From Saccharopolyspora oryzae (GTDB lineage: Bacteria; Actinomycetota; Actinomycetes; Mycobacteriales; Pseudonocardiaceae), in contig NZ_JAQGLA010000052.1 of assembly GCF_027853915.1 (NCBI RefSeq), positions 1 to 50,375 on the forward strand: a stretch of DNA of 50,375 nt, written 5' to 3'. Below the pieces are notes generated by a model. The model ran no database searches, was not told the DNA's origin, and saw nothing but the letters and a program-made list of their open reading frames with translations. Shown piece by piece: positions 37,943 to 46,497 of this stretch. The translations under genes and the position numbers were made by a program. Within the stretch, counting starts at the first letter, position 1; each line of letters starts with the position of its first letter.

Positions 37943-38599
37943 ATGAGCACCGACGCCACGCCGCAACTCCGGGCCGACGCGCGCCGCAACCGCGACCGGA
38001 TCATCAACGCCGCGCGGGTCGTGTTCGCCGAGCGCGGCCCCGAAGTGCCGATGGAGGAGATCGCGCGGGCAGCGGGAGTCGGCACCGGCACCCTCTACCG
38101 GCGCTTCCCGGACCGCGACTCGCTGATCCGAGCGGTCGGACAGCACGTCTTCGGCCGGGTCCTCGACGAAGCGCGGGCCATCGCCGCGCGGGAATCCGAT
38201 CCGTGGCGCGCGCTGACGGAGTTCCTGCTGACCGCCACCGACATGCACACCGTGCTGCGGCTGTCGATGCACTCACCGCGCGCTCGCGAAGTCCTCGGCG
38301 CCGACCCGGAGCTGACCCAGGTCCGCGGCGAGCTGCTGTCCATCCTGGATTCGATGGTGCGGGCCGCGCAGGAGTCCGGTGCGCTGCGCGCGGACGTCAG
38401 CAGCGGCGACATCGCGATGATCCTGTCGATCGTGCTGCAGGGCGTGCGCGACGTCCCCGACGACGTCCGCCGCGAAGCTCCGGCCCGCTATCTGACGCTG
38501 GTGCTCGACGGCCTGCAGGCACGACCGGGCACCCCGCTCCCGGGGCGCCCGGTCACCGCCGAGGACATTTCGATGGCGCGGGTCTACACCGCCGACTGA
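37943..38599 (+). CDS. TetR-family transcriptional regulator
   Basis: 218 residues. N-terminal helix-turn-helix: NRDRIINAARVVFAERGPEVPMEEIARAAG followed by VGTGTLYRRFPDRDSLI. The C-terminal ligand domain is unspecific, with repeated acidic and hydrophobic helices. ATG at 37943 has GCGAGGA just upstream. Divergent from the P450-ferredoxin pair, which it probably represses until an inducer binds; it may also touch the permease, whose 3' end overlaps its own by 16 bases. Confidence 0.92.
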   Translation: MSTDATPQLRADARRNRDRIINAARVVFAERGPEVPMEEIARAAGVGTGTLYRRFPDRDSLIRAVGQHVFGRVLDEARAIAARESDPWRALTEFLLTATDMHTVLRLSMHSPRAREVLGADPELTQVRGELLSILDSMVRAAQESGALRADVSSGDIAMILSIVLQGVRDVPDDVRREAPARYLTLVLDGLQARPGTPLPGRPVTAEDISMARVYTAD

Positions 38600-39939
38600 T
38601 CGTGCTGCTTCGGCACCAGCAGTCGCAGCACGTGGTAGCCGACCAGCGTCACGATGGTGCCCAGCGCGATGCCGTTGAGGCTGAACTGCGGGGTGATCTT
38701 CAGCGACACTCCCCCGATGCCCATCACCAGACCGGCGGCCAGCGGCAGCAGGTTGACCGGGTTGCCGAAGTCCACCTTGTTCTCCACCCAGATCTTGGCG
38801 CCCAGCAGGCCGATCATGCCGTAGAGCACCACGGTGATGCCGCCGAGCACACCGCCCGGGGTCGCCGCGATGACCACGCCGAACTTGGGGCACAGCCCGA
38901 ACAGGATCGCCACGAACGCCGCCACCCAGTACGCCGCGGTGGAGTACACGCGGGTGGCCGCCATGACGCCGATGTTCTCCGCGTAGGTGGTGGTGGGCGG
39001 ACCGCCGACGGCGGTGGACAGGGTGCTGGCGAAGCCGTCGGCGAAGATCGCGCGGCCCATGCTGCCGTCCAGCTTGGCGCCCGTCATCTCCTCGACCGCC
39101 TTGACGTGGCCGGCGTTCTCGGCGATCAGCGCGATCACCACCGGCAGCACCACGATGACGGCGGCCAGGTCGAACGTCGGACCGTGCAGCGTGGGCAGCC
39201 CGAACCAGGGCGCGTCCGCGACCGCGCTGAGGTCGACCCGCGGGTGCGTACTGACCTCGCCGCTGGCGTTCGGCGCGGTGATCGGACCGAAGCCCAGGTC
39301 GAACAGCCAGGACAGGACGTAGCCGAAGACCAGCCCGATGAACACCGCGATGCGCGACCAGAACCCGCGCAGCAGCGTGCTGCAGCCGAGCACGACCAGC
39401 ATCGTCAGCAGTGCGATCCACTGGTCCTGCGGCCAGTAGGTGGAGGCGACCACCGGGGCGAGGTTGAAGCCGATCAGCATCACCACGGCGCCGGAGACGG
39501 CGGGCGGCAGCATCCGGTGCACCAGCTGCGCGCCGACGAAGTGGATCAGCAGCCCCACGGCCGAGAGCACCAGGGCGAGCACCAGCAGCGCGCCGGTGAC
39601 CGTCGAACTGTCCCCTCCCCCGGCGCGGATGACCGTGACCACGCCGACGAAGGAAGCGCTGCTGCCCAGGTAGCTGGGGATCTTGCCCTGCACGATCAGC
39701 AGGAACAGGATCGTGGCCACCCCGGAGATCATGATCGCCAGGTTGGGGTCCAGGCCCATCAGCACCGGGAACACGAACGTGGCACCGAACATCGCGACGA
39801 CGTGCTGGGCGCCGAGCCCGATCGTGCGTCCCCACGACAACCGCTCGTCCGGGGCCACCGCCTCTCCGGGTCGTGGGGTGCTGCCGTCTCCGTGCAGCCG
39901 CCAGCCGATGCCGAGCTTGGCGCCGAGTCCCTGCCGCAT
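38584..39939 (-). CDS. NCS2-family uracil/xanthine permease
   Basis: 451 residues, about 14 membrane segments. NCS2 features: GAQHVVAMFGATFVFPVLMG, and the conserved QNxG-like region represented here by ALIAENAGHVKAVEEMTGAKLDGSMGRA, then PPTTTYAENIGVMA, the typical uracil permease signature. It imports uracil or another nucleobase. It lies downstream of the reductive pyrimidine genes on the same strand with a 134-base gap to the luciferase-like gene. Uracil is the likely substrate from PPTTTYAEN and context; xanthine is less likely. Confidence 0.9.
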   Translation of the reverse strand: MRQGLGAKLGIGWRLHGDGSTPRPGEAVAPDERLSWGRTIGLGAQHVVAMFGATFVFPVLMGLDPNLAIMISGVATILFLLIVQGKIPSYLGSSASFVGVVTVIRAGGGDSSTVTGALLVLALVLSAVGLLIHFVGAQLVHRMLPPAVSGAVVMLIGFNLAPVVASTYWPQDQWIALLTMLVVLGCSTLLRGFWSRIAVFIGLVFGYVLSWLFDLGFGPITAPNASGEVSTHPRVDLSAVADAPWFGLPTLHGPTFDLAAVIVVLPVVIALIAENAGHVKAVEEMTGAKLDGSMGRAIFADGFASTLSTAVGGPPTTTYAENIGVMAATRVYSTAAYWVAAFVAILFGLCPKFGVVIAATPGGVLGGITVVLYGMIGLLGAKIWVENKVDFGNPVNLLPLAAGLVMGIGGVSLKITPQFSLNGIALGTIVTLVGYHVLRLLVPKQHDQSAV

Positions 39940-40011
39940 GGCGTGCCTTCCTGCTCCACCCCGCCGCGCGGGCCCGTCGTGTCGCGCGGAACTCTACAAA
40001 GCCGATGCGCT

Positions 40012-40039
40012 GTGACCGGCATCGCAACGGCGATGTCAC
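40012..40039. other. Nested inverted repeats between permease and luciferase-like gene
   Basis: GTGAC (40012-40016) pairs with GTCAC (40035-40039), enclosing ATCGC (40021-40025) and GCGAT (40030-40034) around AACG. It falls between the luciferase-like gene and the permease, both minus strand, and could be a leader structure, an operator or a processing site. Confidence 0.35.
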
Positions 40040-40073
40040 CAGGAGTTGACCAGGGGTAACGGACCGCAGCGGC

Positions 40074-41072
40074 TCAGTTCACGGCTGGGATGATCTGCTC
40101 GCCGTAGGCGTCCATCGTGGTGTCGATGGCGTCGTGCATCGCGTAGATCGCCAGCTGGTCGACTCCGGCTTCGCGGAGTTCGTGCAGCTTCGCGACGTGC
40201 TGGTCGGGTGGGCCGAGCAGGCAGAACCGGTCCACGATCTCGTCGGGCACGAACTCGGTGCTGCGGTTGCCGGCTCGACCGTGGTGCGAGTAGTCGTAGC
40301 CCTCCCGCCCCTTGATGTAGTCGGTCAGCGCGGTCGGCACCGCCGCTGCGGTGTCGCCGTAGCGGGCGACCAGGTCGGCCACGTGGTTGCCGACCATGCC
40401 GCCGAACCAGCGGCACTGCTCGCGCGCGTGCGCGAGGTCGTCGCCGACGTAGGCCGGGGCCGCCACGCACACGGTGATCGACGCCGGATCACGTCCCGCG
40501 TCGCGCGCCGCCTGCCGGACGTGGTCGACCATCCAGCGGGTCAGGTACGGGTCGGCCAGTTGCAGGATGAACCCGTCCGCCTGGCGTCCGACCAGTTCCA
40601 GCGCCTTGGGGCCGTAGGCGCCCATCCAGATCGGCAGCTGCCCGTCGCGCACCCACGGCAGCCGCACCGAAGTGCCGTCGACCTGCGCCTCGCGCCCCTC
40701 GGCGAGCTCCTTGATCACGTGCATGGCGTGTTCCAGGTTGGCCAGCGTGGTCGGGTGCCCGCCGGTCACCCGCACCGCCGAGTCGCCGCGGCCGATGCCG
40801 CACACCGTGCGCGGCCCGAACATGTCGTTGAGCGTGGCGAATGCCGAGGCCGTGACCGTCCAGTCCCGGGTGATCGGGTTGGTCACCATCGTGCCGACCC
40901 GCAGCTGCTCGGTGGCGGACAGGATCTGGCTGTGGATGACGAACGGCTCCTGCCACAGCACGCAGGAGTCGAAGGTCCAGCCGTGGCTGAAGCCGAGCTC
41001 CTCGGCCCGGCGCATCCGGTCCACGACCGACCAGGCGGGCGGATCTGTCTGCAGGACGAGACCGAAGTCCAT
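40074..41072 (-). CDS. Luciferase-like flavin/F420-dependent oxidoreductase (TIGR03842-type)
   Basis: 332 residues of the LLM TIM-barrel family. Family pattern: FGLVLQTDPPAW at the start, TNPITRDWTVTASAFATL and CGIGRGDSAVRVTG in the middle, and LPIWMGAYGPKALELVGRQADG. This matches the group often found beside hydantoinase genes and annotated as F420-dependent from fold similarity. ATG at 41072 has AAAGGGG upstream. It lies 19 bases after the dihydropyrimidinase. Given that no PydA/PreTA-type dehydrogenase is present, it is a candidate for the first, reducing step on uracil or for a side reaction; that is inference. FMN cannot be excluded as cofactor. Confidence 0.85.
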   Translation of the reverse strand: MDFGLVLQTDPPAWSVVDRMRRAEELGFSHGWTFDSCVLWQEPFVIHSQILSATEQLRVGTMVTNPITRDWTVTASAFATLNDMFGPRTVCGIGRGDSAVRVTGGHPTTLANLEHAMHVIKELAEGREAQVDGTSVRLPWVRDGQLPIWMGAYGPKALELVGRQADGFILQLADPYLTRWMVDHVRQAARDAGRDPASITVCVAAPAYVGDDLAHAREQCRWFGGMVGNHVADLVARYGDTAAAVPTALTDYIKGREGYDYSHHGRAGNRSTEFVPDEIVDRFCLLGPPDQHVAKLHELREAGVDQLAIYAMHDAIDTTMDAYGEQIIPAVN

Positions 41073-41091
41073 CGTGGACCCCTTTCCGGGC

Positions 41092-42492
41092 TCAGATCAG
41101 GTACTGGCAGGTGTCGCGGCGCTGGAACCGGCCGTGACCGGCCTGCCCGAGGTACTCGCCGCCGTCGACGACGACGCGGCCGCGGGACAGCACCGTGCGC
41201 ACCGCACCGGTGACCGGCTTGCCCTCGTAGGCGTTGTAGTCGACGTTCATGTGGTGGGTCTGCGCCGACAGGACCTGCTCGCGGTTCGGGTCGTAGATGA
41301 CGATGTCGGCGTCGGCGCCGGGCGCGATGGTCCCCTTGCGGGGGTGCAGGCCGAACATCCGCGCCGGGGTGGTGCAGGCGAGCTCGATCCACCGGCGGCG
41401 GCTGATGTGGCCGTCGACCACCGCCTGGTGCAGCAGGTCGACCCGGTTCTCCACGCCCGGTATCCCGTTGGGGATCTTGGAGAAGTCGCCGAGCCCGAGC
41501 TCCTTCTGGTCTTTGAAGCAGAACGGGCAGTGGTCGGTGGAGACCACCGACAGGTCGTTGGTGCGCAGCGCCCGCCACAGGTCGGCCTGGTGCTCGACGG
41601 GACGCAGCGGTGTCGAGCAGACGTACTTCGCGCCCTCGAACTCCGGCCGGGCCAGGTCGTCGAAGCTGAGGAACAGGTACTGCGGGCAGGTTTCGCCGAA
41701 GACGTTGAGCCCGTCGTCCCTTGCCCGGGAGAGTTCGGCGACCGCTTCAGCGGCCGAGACGTGCACGACGTAGAGCGGTGCACCGGCCACCTTGGACAGC
41801 TGGATCGCCCGGTGGGTGGCTTCGGCTTCCAGCAGCGGGTGGCGGACCTGGCCGTGGTGCTTCGGATCGGTGCGGCCTGCGGCCAGCGCCTGCTGCACCA
41901 GCACGTCGATGGCGATGCCGTTCTCGGCGTGCATCATGGTCAGCGCGCCGTTGTCGGCGGCCTGCTGCATGGCGCGCAGGATCTGCCCGTCGTCGCTGTA
42001 GAACACGCCGGGATAGGCCATGAACATCTTGAAGCTGGTGATCCCCTCGGCGACCAGTGCGTCCATCTCCTTGAGCGCGTCGTCGCCGACGTCGGAGAGG
42101 ATCATGTGGAAGCCGTAGTCGATGGCGCACTGGCCATCGGCCTTGGCGTGCCAGGCGTCGAGCCCCTCGCGCAGCGATCCGCCCACCGGCTGGATCGCGA
42201 AGTCCACGATGGTGGTGGTGCCGCCCCACGCCGCCGCTCTGGTCCCCGTTTCGAAGGTGTCCGAGGCGAAGGTGCCACCGAAGGGCATCTGCATGTGGGT
42301 GTGCCCGTCGACCCCGCCCGGGATCACGTAGTGGCCGTCGGCGTCGAGCACGGTGTCGGCGTCCGGCACCCACTGCTCGGCGACCTCGGGCGCAGCGATC
42401 GCGGCGACCTGTTCGCCCTCGACCAGCACGTCCGCGCGGATCTCCTCGGTCGCGGTGATCACCAGGCCACCGCGGATGACCGTCCGGCTCAT
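41092..42492 (-). CDS. Dihydropyrimidinase / D-hydantoinase
   Basis: 466 residues, cyclic amidohydrolase family. Zinc ligands are seen in GVDGHTHM, the carbamylated Lys in SFKMFMAYPG, His in MMHAENG and VVHVSAAEA, and Asp in VVSTDHCPF. It opens the dihydrouracil ring to N-carbamoyl-beta-alanine. ATG at 42492 overlaps the aminotransferase stop by four bases (ATGA), so the two are coupled. Position in a pyrimidine operon favours dihydropyrimidinase over allantoinase or a hydantoin-only enzyme. Confidence 0.94.
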   Translation of the reverse strand: MSRTVIRGGLVITATEEIRADVLVEGEQVAAIAAPEVAEQWVPDADTVLDADGHYVIPGGVDGHTHMQMPFGGTFASDTFETGTRAAAWGGTTTIVDFAIQPVGGSLREGLDAWHAKADGQCAIDYGFHMILSDVGDDALKEMDALVAEGITSFKMFMAYPGVFYSDDGQILRAMQQAADNGALTMMHAENGIAIDVLVQQALAAGRTDPKHHGQVRHPLLEAEATHRAIQLSKVAGAPLYVVHVSAAEAVAELSRARDDGLNVFGETCPQYLFLSFDDLARPEFEGAKYVCSTPLRPVEHQADLWRALRTNDLSVVSTDHCPFCFKDQKELGLGDFSKIPNGIPGVENRVDLLHQAVVDGHISRRRWIELACTTPARMFGLHPRKGTIAPGADADIVIYDPNREQVLSAQTHHMNVDYNAYEGKPVTGAVRTVLSRGRVVVDGGEYLGQAGHGRFQRRDTCQYLI

Positions 42493-43787
42493 CGCTGCCC
42501 CGCTTTCTCCAGTGCTGCCAGCAGGATCCGGGCGCCTTCCCGCGCCTCTTGTTCGGTGAGGCTCAGCGGCGGCGCGATGCGCAGCACGTTGCCGTCCAGC
42601 CCGCCCTTGCCGATCAGCACACCGCCGCGGCGCGCTTCCTCGAGCACTTCACCCGCCAGCTCCGGAGCAGGTGTGCCGTCGGTGTGCACGAGCTCGATGC
42701 CGATCATCAGTCCCTTGCCCCGCACCTCCGCCACGGCGGGGATCCGCCCCACCGCACCGTCGAGCTCGCCGCGAAGGACCGCGCCGATGCGCGCGGCGTT
42801 GCCCTGGAGGTCGTTCGCGATCAGGTGGTCGAGGTTGGCCAGCGCGCCTGCCGCGGTGATCGGGCTGCCGCCGAAGGTCGAGATCGAATTGGCCCGGACG
42901 CTGTTCATGACCTCGGCGCGGGCGATGACGCCACCGATCGACAGGCCGTTCCCGATGCCCTTGGCGAAGGTGACGATGTCCGGCGGGCCGGCCGCGTCGT
43001 GCGCCTGCCAGCCCCAGAAGTGCTCGCCGGTGCGGCCCCAGCCGGTCTGCACCTCGTCGCTGATCCACAGGATGCCGTGCCGGTCGAGCACCTCCTTGAA
43101 CTGCGCGAACAACCCGTCGGGTGGCACTGCGAACCCGCCGACGCCCTGGATCGGCTCGGCGATCAGGCACGCCACGTTGCCGTGCAGCTGCCCGAGCACG
43201 TCCTCCAGGTCGGCCACGCAGGCGGCGGTGAACTCCTCGTCGGGCAGGCCGGCGAGTGGTGTGCCGCGCCGGCGGCTGCCGTGCACGTAAGCGGTCTGGA
43301 CGGGCGACAGGCTCGTCGGCGACCAGGTCCGGTTGCCGGTCACCGCCATCGACGAGAACGAACGGCCGTGGTAGCTGTTGCGCAGCGCCAGCACCTGGTT
43401 TGAGCCGCGGTAGCCGGTGGCCAGCAGCAGCGCGGTGTCGTTGGCCTCGGTGCCGCTGGTCGTGAGGAACACCCGCGGGTCGTCGATGCCGGACAGCTCC
43501 GCGACCCGTTCGGCCAGCTCGACCATCGGCCGGTTGAGGTAGAGCGTCGAGGTGTGCAGGACCTTGCCCGCCTGCTCGCTGACCGCGGCGGTGACCTCCG
43601 GGAGCGCATGCGCGGTCATCGTGGTGAGGATGCCGCCGAAGAAGTCCAGGTACCGGTTCCCCTCGGCGTCCCAGACGTGCCGGCCCTCGCCGCGCTCGAC
43701 GTCGATGGGTTCGTCGTAGTACAGCGCCAGCCACTCCGGCAGCACCGCGCGGTGCCGCTTGGCCAGCTCTGCGTGCGTGCTCGTCAT
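42489..43787 (-). CDS. Class III aminotransferase, probably beta-alanine:pyruvate/2-oxoglutarate
   Basis: 432 residues, PLP fold type I. The Schiff-base lysine lies in DIVTFAKGIGNGLSIGG, with EVQTGWGRTG and FLTTSGTEANDTALLLA also typical. Its likely substrate here is beta-alanine, the product of the amidohydrolase next door, giving malonate semialdehyde. ATG at 43787 has GAGGGGG upstream and starts ten bases after the beta-ureidopropionase stop. Substrate is inferred from the operon; omega-amino acids are alternatives. Confidence 0.88.
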   Translation of the reverse strand: MTSTHAELAKRHRAVLPEWLALYYDEPIDVERGEGRHVWDAEGNRYLDFFGGILTTMTAHALPEVTAAVSEQAGKVLHTSTLYLNRPMVELAERVAELSGIDDPRVFLTTSGTEANDTALLLATGYRGSNQVLALRNSYHGRSFSSMAVTGNRTWSPTSLSPVQTAYVHGSRRRGTPLAGLPDEEFTAACVADLEDVLGQLHGNVACLIAEPIQGVGGFAVPPDGLFAQFKEVLDRHGILWISDEVQTGWGRTGEHFWGWQAHDAAGPPDIVTFAKGIGNGLSIGGVIARAEVMNSVRANSISTFGGSPITAAGALANLDHLIANDLQGNAARIGAVLRGELDGAVGRIPAVAEVRGKGLMIGIELVHTDGTPAPELAGEVLEEARRGGVLIGKGGLDGNVLRIAPPLSLTEQEAREGARILLAALEKAGQR

Positions 43788-43797
43788 CGGCTCCCCC

Positions 43798-44640
43798 TCA
43801 CGGCTCGGTCAGCGGTTGGTAGGCGTCGGGGCGCCGGTCGCGGTAGAACGCCCACTTCTGGCGGACCTCCTCGATCAGGTCGAAGTCGAGGTCGCGCACC
43901 ACGAGTTCTTCGTCGGTGCCGCTGGCCGGTTCGCCGACGAACTGGCCGTAGGGGTCGACGAAGTAGCTGGTGCCGTAGAAGTCGTTGTCGCCGTACTCCT
44001 CGACGCCGACCCGGTTGATGGCCGCGATGAAGTACTCGTTGGCCACCGCCGCGGCGGGCTGCTCCAGCTTCCACAGGTAGGACGACAGCCCGCGGCTGGT
44101 CGCCGACGGGTTGTAGACCAGCTGCGCACCGGCCAGCCCGAGCGCCCGCCAGCCCTCCGGGAAGTGCCGGTCGTAGCAGATGTAGACGCCGATCCGGCCG
44201 ACCGCGGTGTCGAACACCGGCCAGCCGAGGTTGCCGGGGCGGAAGTAGTACTTCTCCCAGAACCCGGGCAGGTGCGGCAGGTGGTGCTTGCGGTACTTGC
44301 CGAGGTAGCTGCCGTCGGCGTCGATCACGGCCGCGGTGTTGTAGTAGAAGCCTGGCCCGTCGACCTCGTAGACCGGGACGACCAGCACCATGCCTAGTTC
44401 CCGCGCCAGCGAGCACATCCGCTGCACGGTCGGCCCGTCCGGTACGGCCTCGGCCCACCGGTAGTGCTCGGTCTCCTGCACCTGGCAGAAGTACGGAGCG
44501 TTGAAGACCTCCTGGAAGCCGATGATCTTCGCGCCCTGCGCTGCGGCGGCGCGGGCGTGCGCCTCGTGCTGGTCGACCATCGAGCCGGTGTGCCCGGTCC
44601 ACTTCGCCTGGACCAGCGCCGCACGAACGATGTTGGACAT
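43798..44640 (-). CDS. pydC: Beta-ureidopropionase (nitrilase-superfamily N-carbamoyl-beta-alanine amidohydrolase)
   Basis: 280 residues. Catalytic Glu in GFQEVFNAPYFCQVQE, Lys in YRKHHLPHLPGFWEKYYF, and Cys in VYICYDRHFPEG. It hydrolyses N-carbamoyl-beta-alanine to beta-alanine, CO2 and ammonia. ATG at 44640 is the first gene of the operon after a candidate promoter; GGGG lies about 11 bases upstream. The frame extends further 5' but those codons have no family similarity. Confidence 0.93.
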   Translation of the reverse strand: MSNIVRAALVQAKWTGHTGSMVDQHEAHARAAAAQGAKIIGFQEVFNAPYFCQVQETEHYRWAEAVPDGPTVQRMCSLARELGMVLVVPVYEVDGPGFYYNTAAVIDADGSYLGKYRKHHLPHLPGFWEKYYFRPGNLGWPVFDTAVGRIGVYICYDRHFPEGWRALGLAGAQLVYNPSATSRGLSSYLWKLEQPAAAVANEYFIAAINRVGVEEYGDNDFYGTSYFVDPYGQFVGEPASGTDEELVVRDLDFDLIEEVRQKWAFYRDRRPDAYQPLTEP

Positions 44641-44974
44641 GGTTGCGCTGCACCCCTTCGGTAGGGAGGACACCCCCAGACGAGCCGATCGGCCCGTTCG
44701 TCGAAGGTATGACCAGCGCTGAGCACTCGCAATGATCGAACGATTACCCAGTGTTCCCGTTCGGACCAACGGCGCCCGCCGCACGCCCCGGGCATGCACC
44801 GATGTCGGGAACGCGCCGACGCCCCGCCGCCCGAATTCCTTCGAACAGGCGAAGCGTCGGCATGTCGGGCAGGCATCCGCCCGGTAACCCGGACGAACGG
44901 CCGGTACCGCTGACCGCACCAGGCAGCAATCCGATCGCTGTGCGGTCCCCCAAGGATCCACTGTGGATGCGGTG
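44641..44974. other. 334-base gap with the presumed operon promoter
   Basis: No gene seen. On the minus strand TTGCGA and TACCTT are 17 bases apart (44727-44732 and 44704-44709) and would drive the pydC operon. The rest is GC-rich with scattered short inverted repeats; it contains the end of the amidase transcript but no clear terminator hairpin. Confidence 0.45.
44704..44732 (-). promoter_or_regulatory. Candidate promoter of the pyrimidine catabolism operon
   Basis: Minus-strand -35 TTGCGA (44727-44732) and -10 TACCTT (44704-44709) with a 17-base spacer, about 65 bases upstream of the pydC ATG. A nearby palindrome-like TCGAACGA follows upstream and might bind a regulator. Confidence 0.42.
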
Positions 44975-46456
44975 TCAGAGCGGTGGCTCGAGGTGGGCCC
45001 ACGGGTGTTCGGACTCGAGCTGGGTGGCCAAGGACAGCAGCGTCGGTTCGCTGCCGAGGCCGCCGACGAACTGCACGCCCAGCGGCAGGCCCTCCGGGGT
45101 CGTGTGCAGCGGCACGCTCATGGCCGGTCGGCCGGTGATGTTCGCCAGCTGGGTGAAGGGGACCTTCTCCAGGTTCTTCAGCACCACGTCGTTGACGACC
45201 TTGGTGCGCACCACCTTGCCCGCCAGCCGAACCCGCAGCAGCAGCTCGATCGCCTTGCGCAGGGCCGGGGGCATCTCGAGCTCACCGATCCTCGCGGGCG
45301 GGTGGCCCAGCGTCGGCGTCAGCAGCAGGTCGTAGCGGCCGTGGAAGTCGGCGAGCGCGCGGCTGTAGCCGTTCCACCGGCCGAGCAGCTCGACGTACTC
45401 GGTCGCCTTCGTCTCGCGTCCCCCGGCGGCGAGCAGCCTGGTGTCGAGTTCGAAGTCCTCGTCCGCCGCGCCGAGTTCGCGCTTGAGCGCCTCCACGCCC
45501 TGGGCCAGCTGGACGTACCAGGTGGAGAGGAAGTCGCGGGACAGCTGGCGGCCGTCGATCTCGGGTTCGGCCTCCTCCACGTCGTGGCCGAGCCCGGCCA
45601 GCAGGGCCGCGGTGTTCTCGACCGCCGCGATCGCGTGCGGGCTCACCGGGAATCCCAGCGGCGAGCGGCACGTGAACCCGATCTGCAGCTTTCCCGGGGA
45701 GCGGCGGGCCAGCTCGGCGTAGGGCAGGTCCGGCCGGGCGGCGAGGTAGGGGCCGCCGGGGTCCGGCCGGGCGGTCAGGACGTCGAGCATGACCGCCGTG
45801 TCGCGCACCGTCCGGGAGATCACTCCGTCGGTGGCGCCGCCGTGCATCAGCTCGGCGTGGTCCGGTCCGGCGGGGACCAGGCCGCGCCCCGGTTTCAACC
45901 CGAACAGTCCGCAGCTGCCCGCCGGGATGCGGATCGAACCGCCGCCGTCGCTGGCCCCGGCCACCGGCACCACCCCGGCCGCGACCGCGGCGGCCGCGCC
46001 GCCGGACGAGCCACCGGGCGTGTGGTCGGTGTGCCACGGGTTGCGGGTCGGGCCGTTCACCTCGGGTTCGGTGATCCCCTTCGCCCCCAGCTCGGGAGTG
46101 TTGGTGCGGCCGAAGATCACCAGACCGGCGTCCAGCCAGCGCTGGACCGTCGCGCTGTGGCGGGTGGCCGTGTGGTTGCGGGTGGACCGGGATCCGCCGC
46201 CGGTGCGGACTCCGGCGTAGTCCTGGTGCAGGTCCTTGATCAGGAACGGGACCCCGGCGAGCGCGCCCGTCAGCGGCTGCGCCGCCCGTGCCCGGGCTAT
46301 GTCGAACATCGGCCGCACGATAGCGTTGATCCGGCCGTTGACCTTCTCGGCGCGCTCGATCGCCGTCTCGAGCAGCTCACCCGGCGCGACCTCGCCGCTG
46401 CTGACGAGTTCGGCCAACCCCACGGCGTCGAAACGCCGGTATTCCGCGTATTCCAT
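44975..46456 (-). CDS. Amidase of the AS (amidase signature) family
   Basis: 493 residues. The amidase signature is intact: LIKDLHQDYAGVRTGGGSRS contains the catalytic Lys, GGSSGGAAAAVAAGVVPVAGASDGGGSIRIPAG the Ser-cis-Ser and nucleophile Ser. Start at ATG 46456 gives MEYAEYRRFDAVGLAELVSSGE, a typical N-terminus. It releases ammonia from amides or peptides. It sits upstream of the pyrimidine operon and downstream of the DAO oxidase; substrate unclear. A related gatA-like role is unlikely because gatB/gatC are absent. Confidence 0.88.
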   Translation of the reverse strand: MEYAEYRRFDAVGLAELVSSGEVAPGELLETAIERAEKVNGRINAIVRPMFDIARARAAQPLTGALAGVPFLIKDLHQDYAGVRTGGGSRSTRNHTATRHSATVQRWLDAGLVIFGRTNTPELGAKGITEPEVNGPTRNPWHTDHTPGGSSGGAAAAVAAGVVPVAGASDGGGSIRIPAGSCGLFGLKPGRGLVPAGPDHAELMHGGATDGVISRTVRDTAVMLDVLTARPDPGGPYLAARPDLPYAELARRSPGKLQIGFTCRSPLGFPVSPHAIAAVENTAALLAGLGHDVEEAEPEIDGRQLSRDFLSTWYVQLAQGVEALKRELGAADEDFELDTRLLAAGGRETKATEYVELLGRWNGYSRALADFHGRYDLLLTPTLGHPPARIGELEMPPALRKAIELLLRVRLAGKVVRTKVVNDVVLKNLEKVPFTQLANITGRPAMSVPLHTTPEGLPLGVQFVGGLGSEPTLLSLATQLESEHPWAHLEPPL

Positions 46457-46497
46457 GGCCCCACGCTCGCACGGACGATCTTGTTTATGAAGCAGTT

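Noticed and set aside
36418..40059. A 1213-codon plus-strand frame
   Set aside because: It crosses the P450 and permease genes on the opposite strand and has no recognisable protein features.
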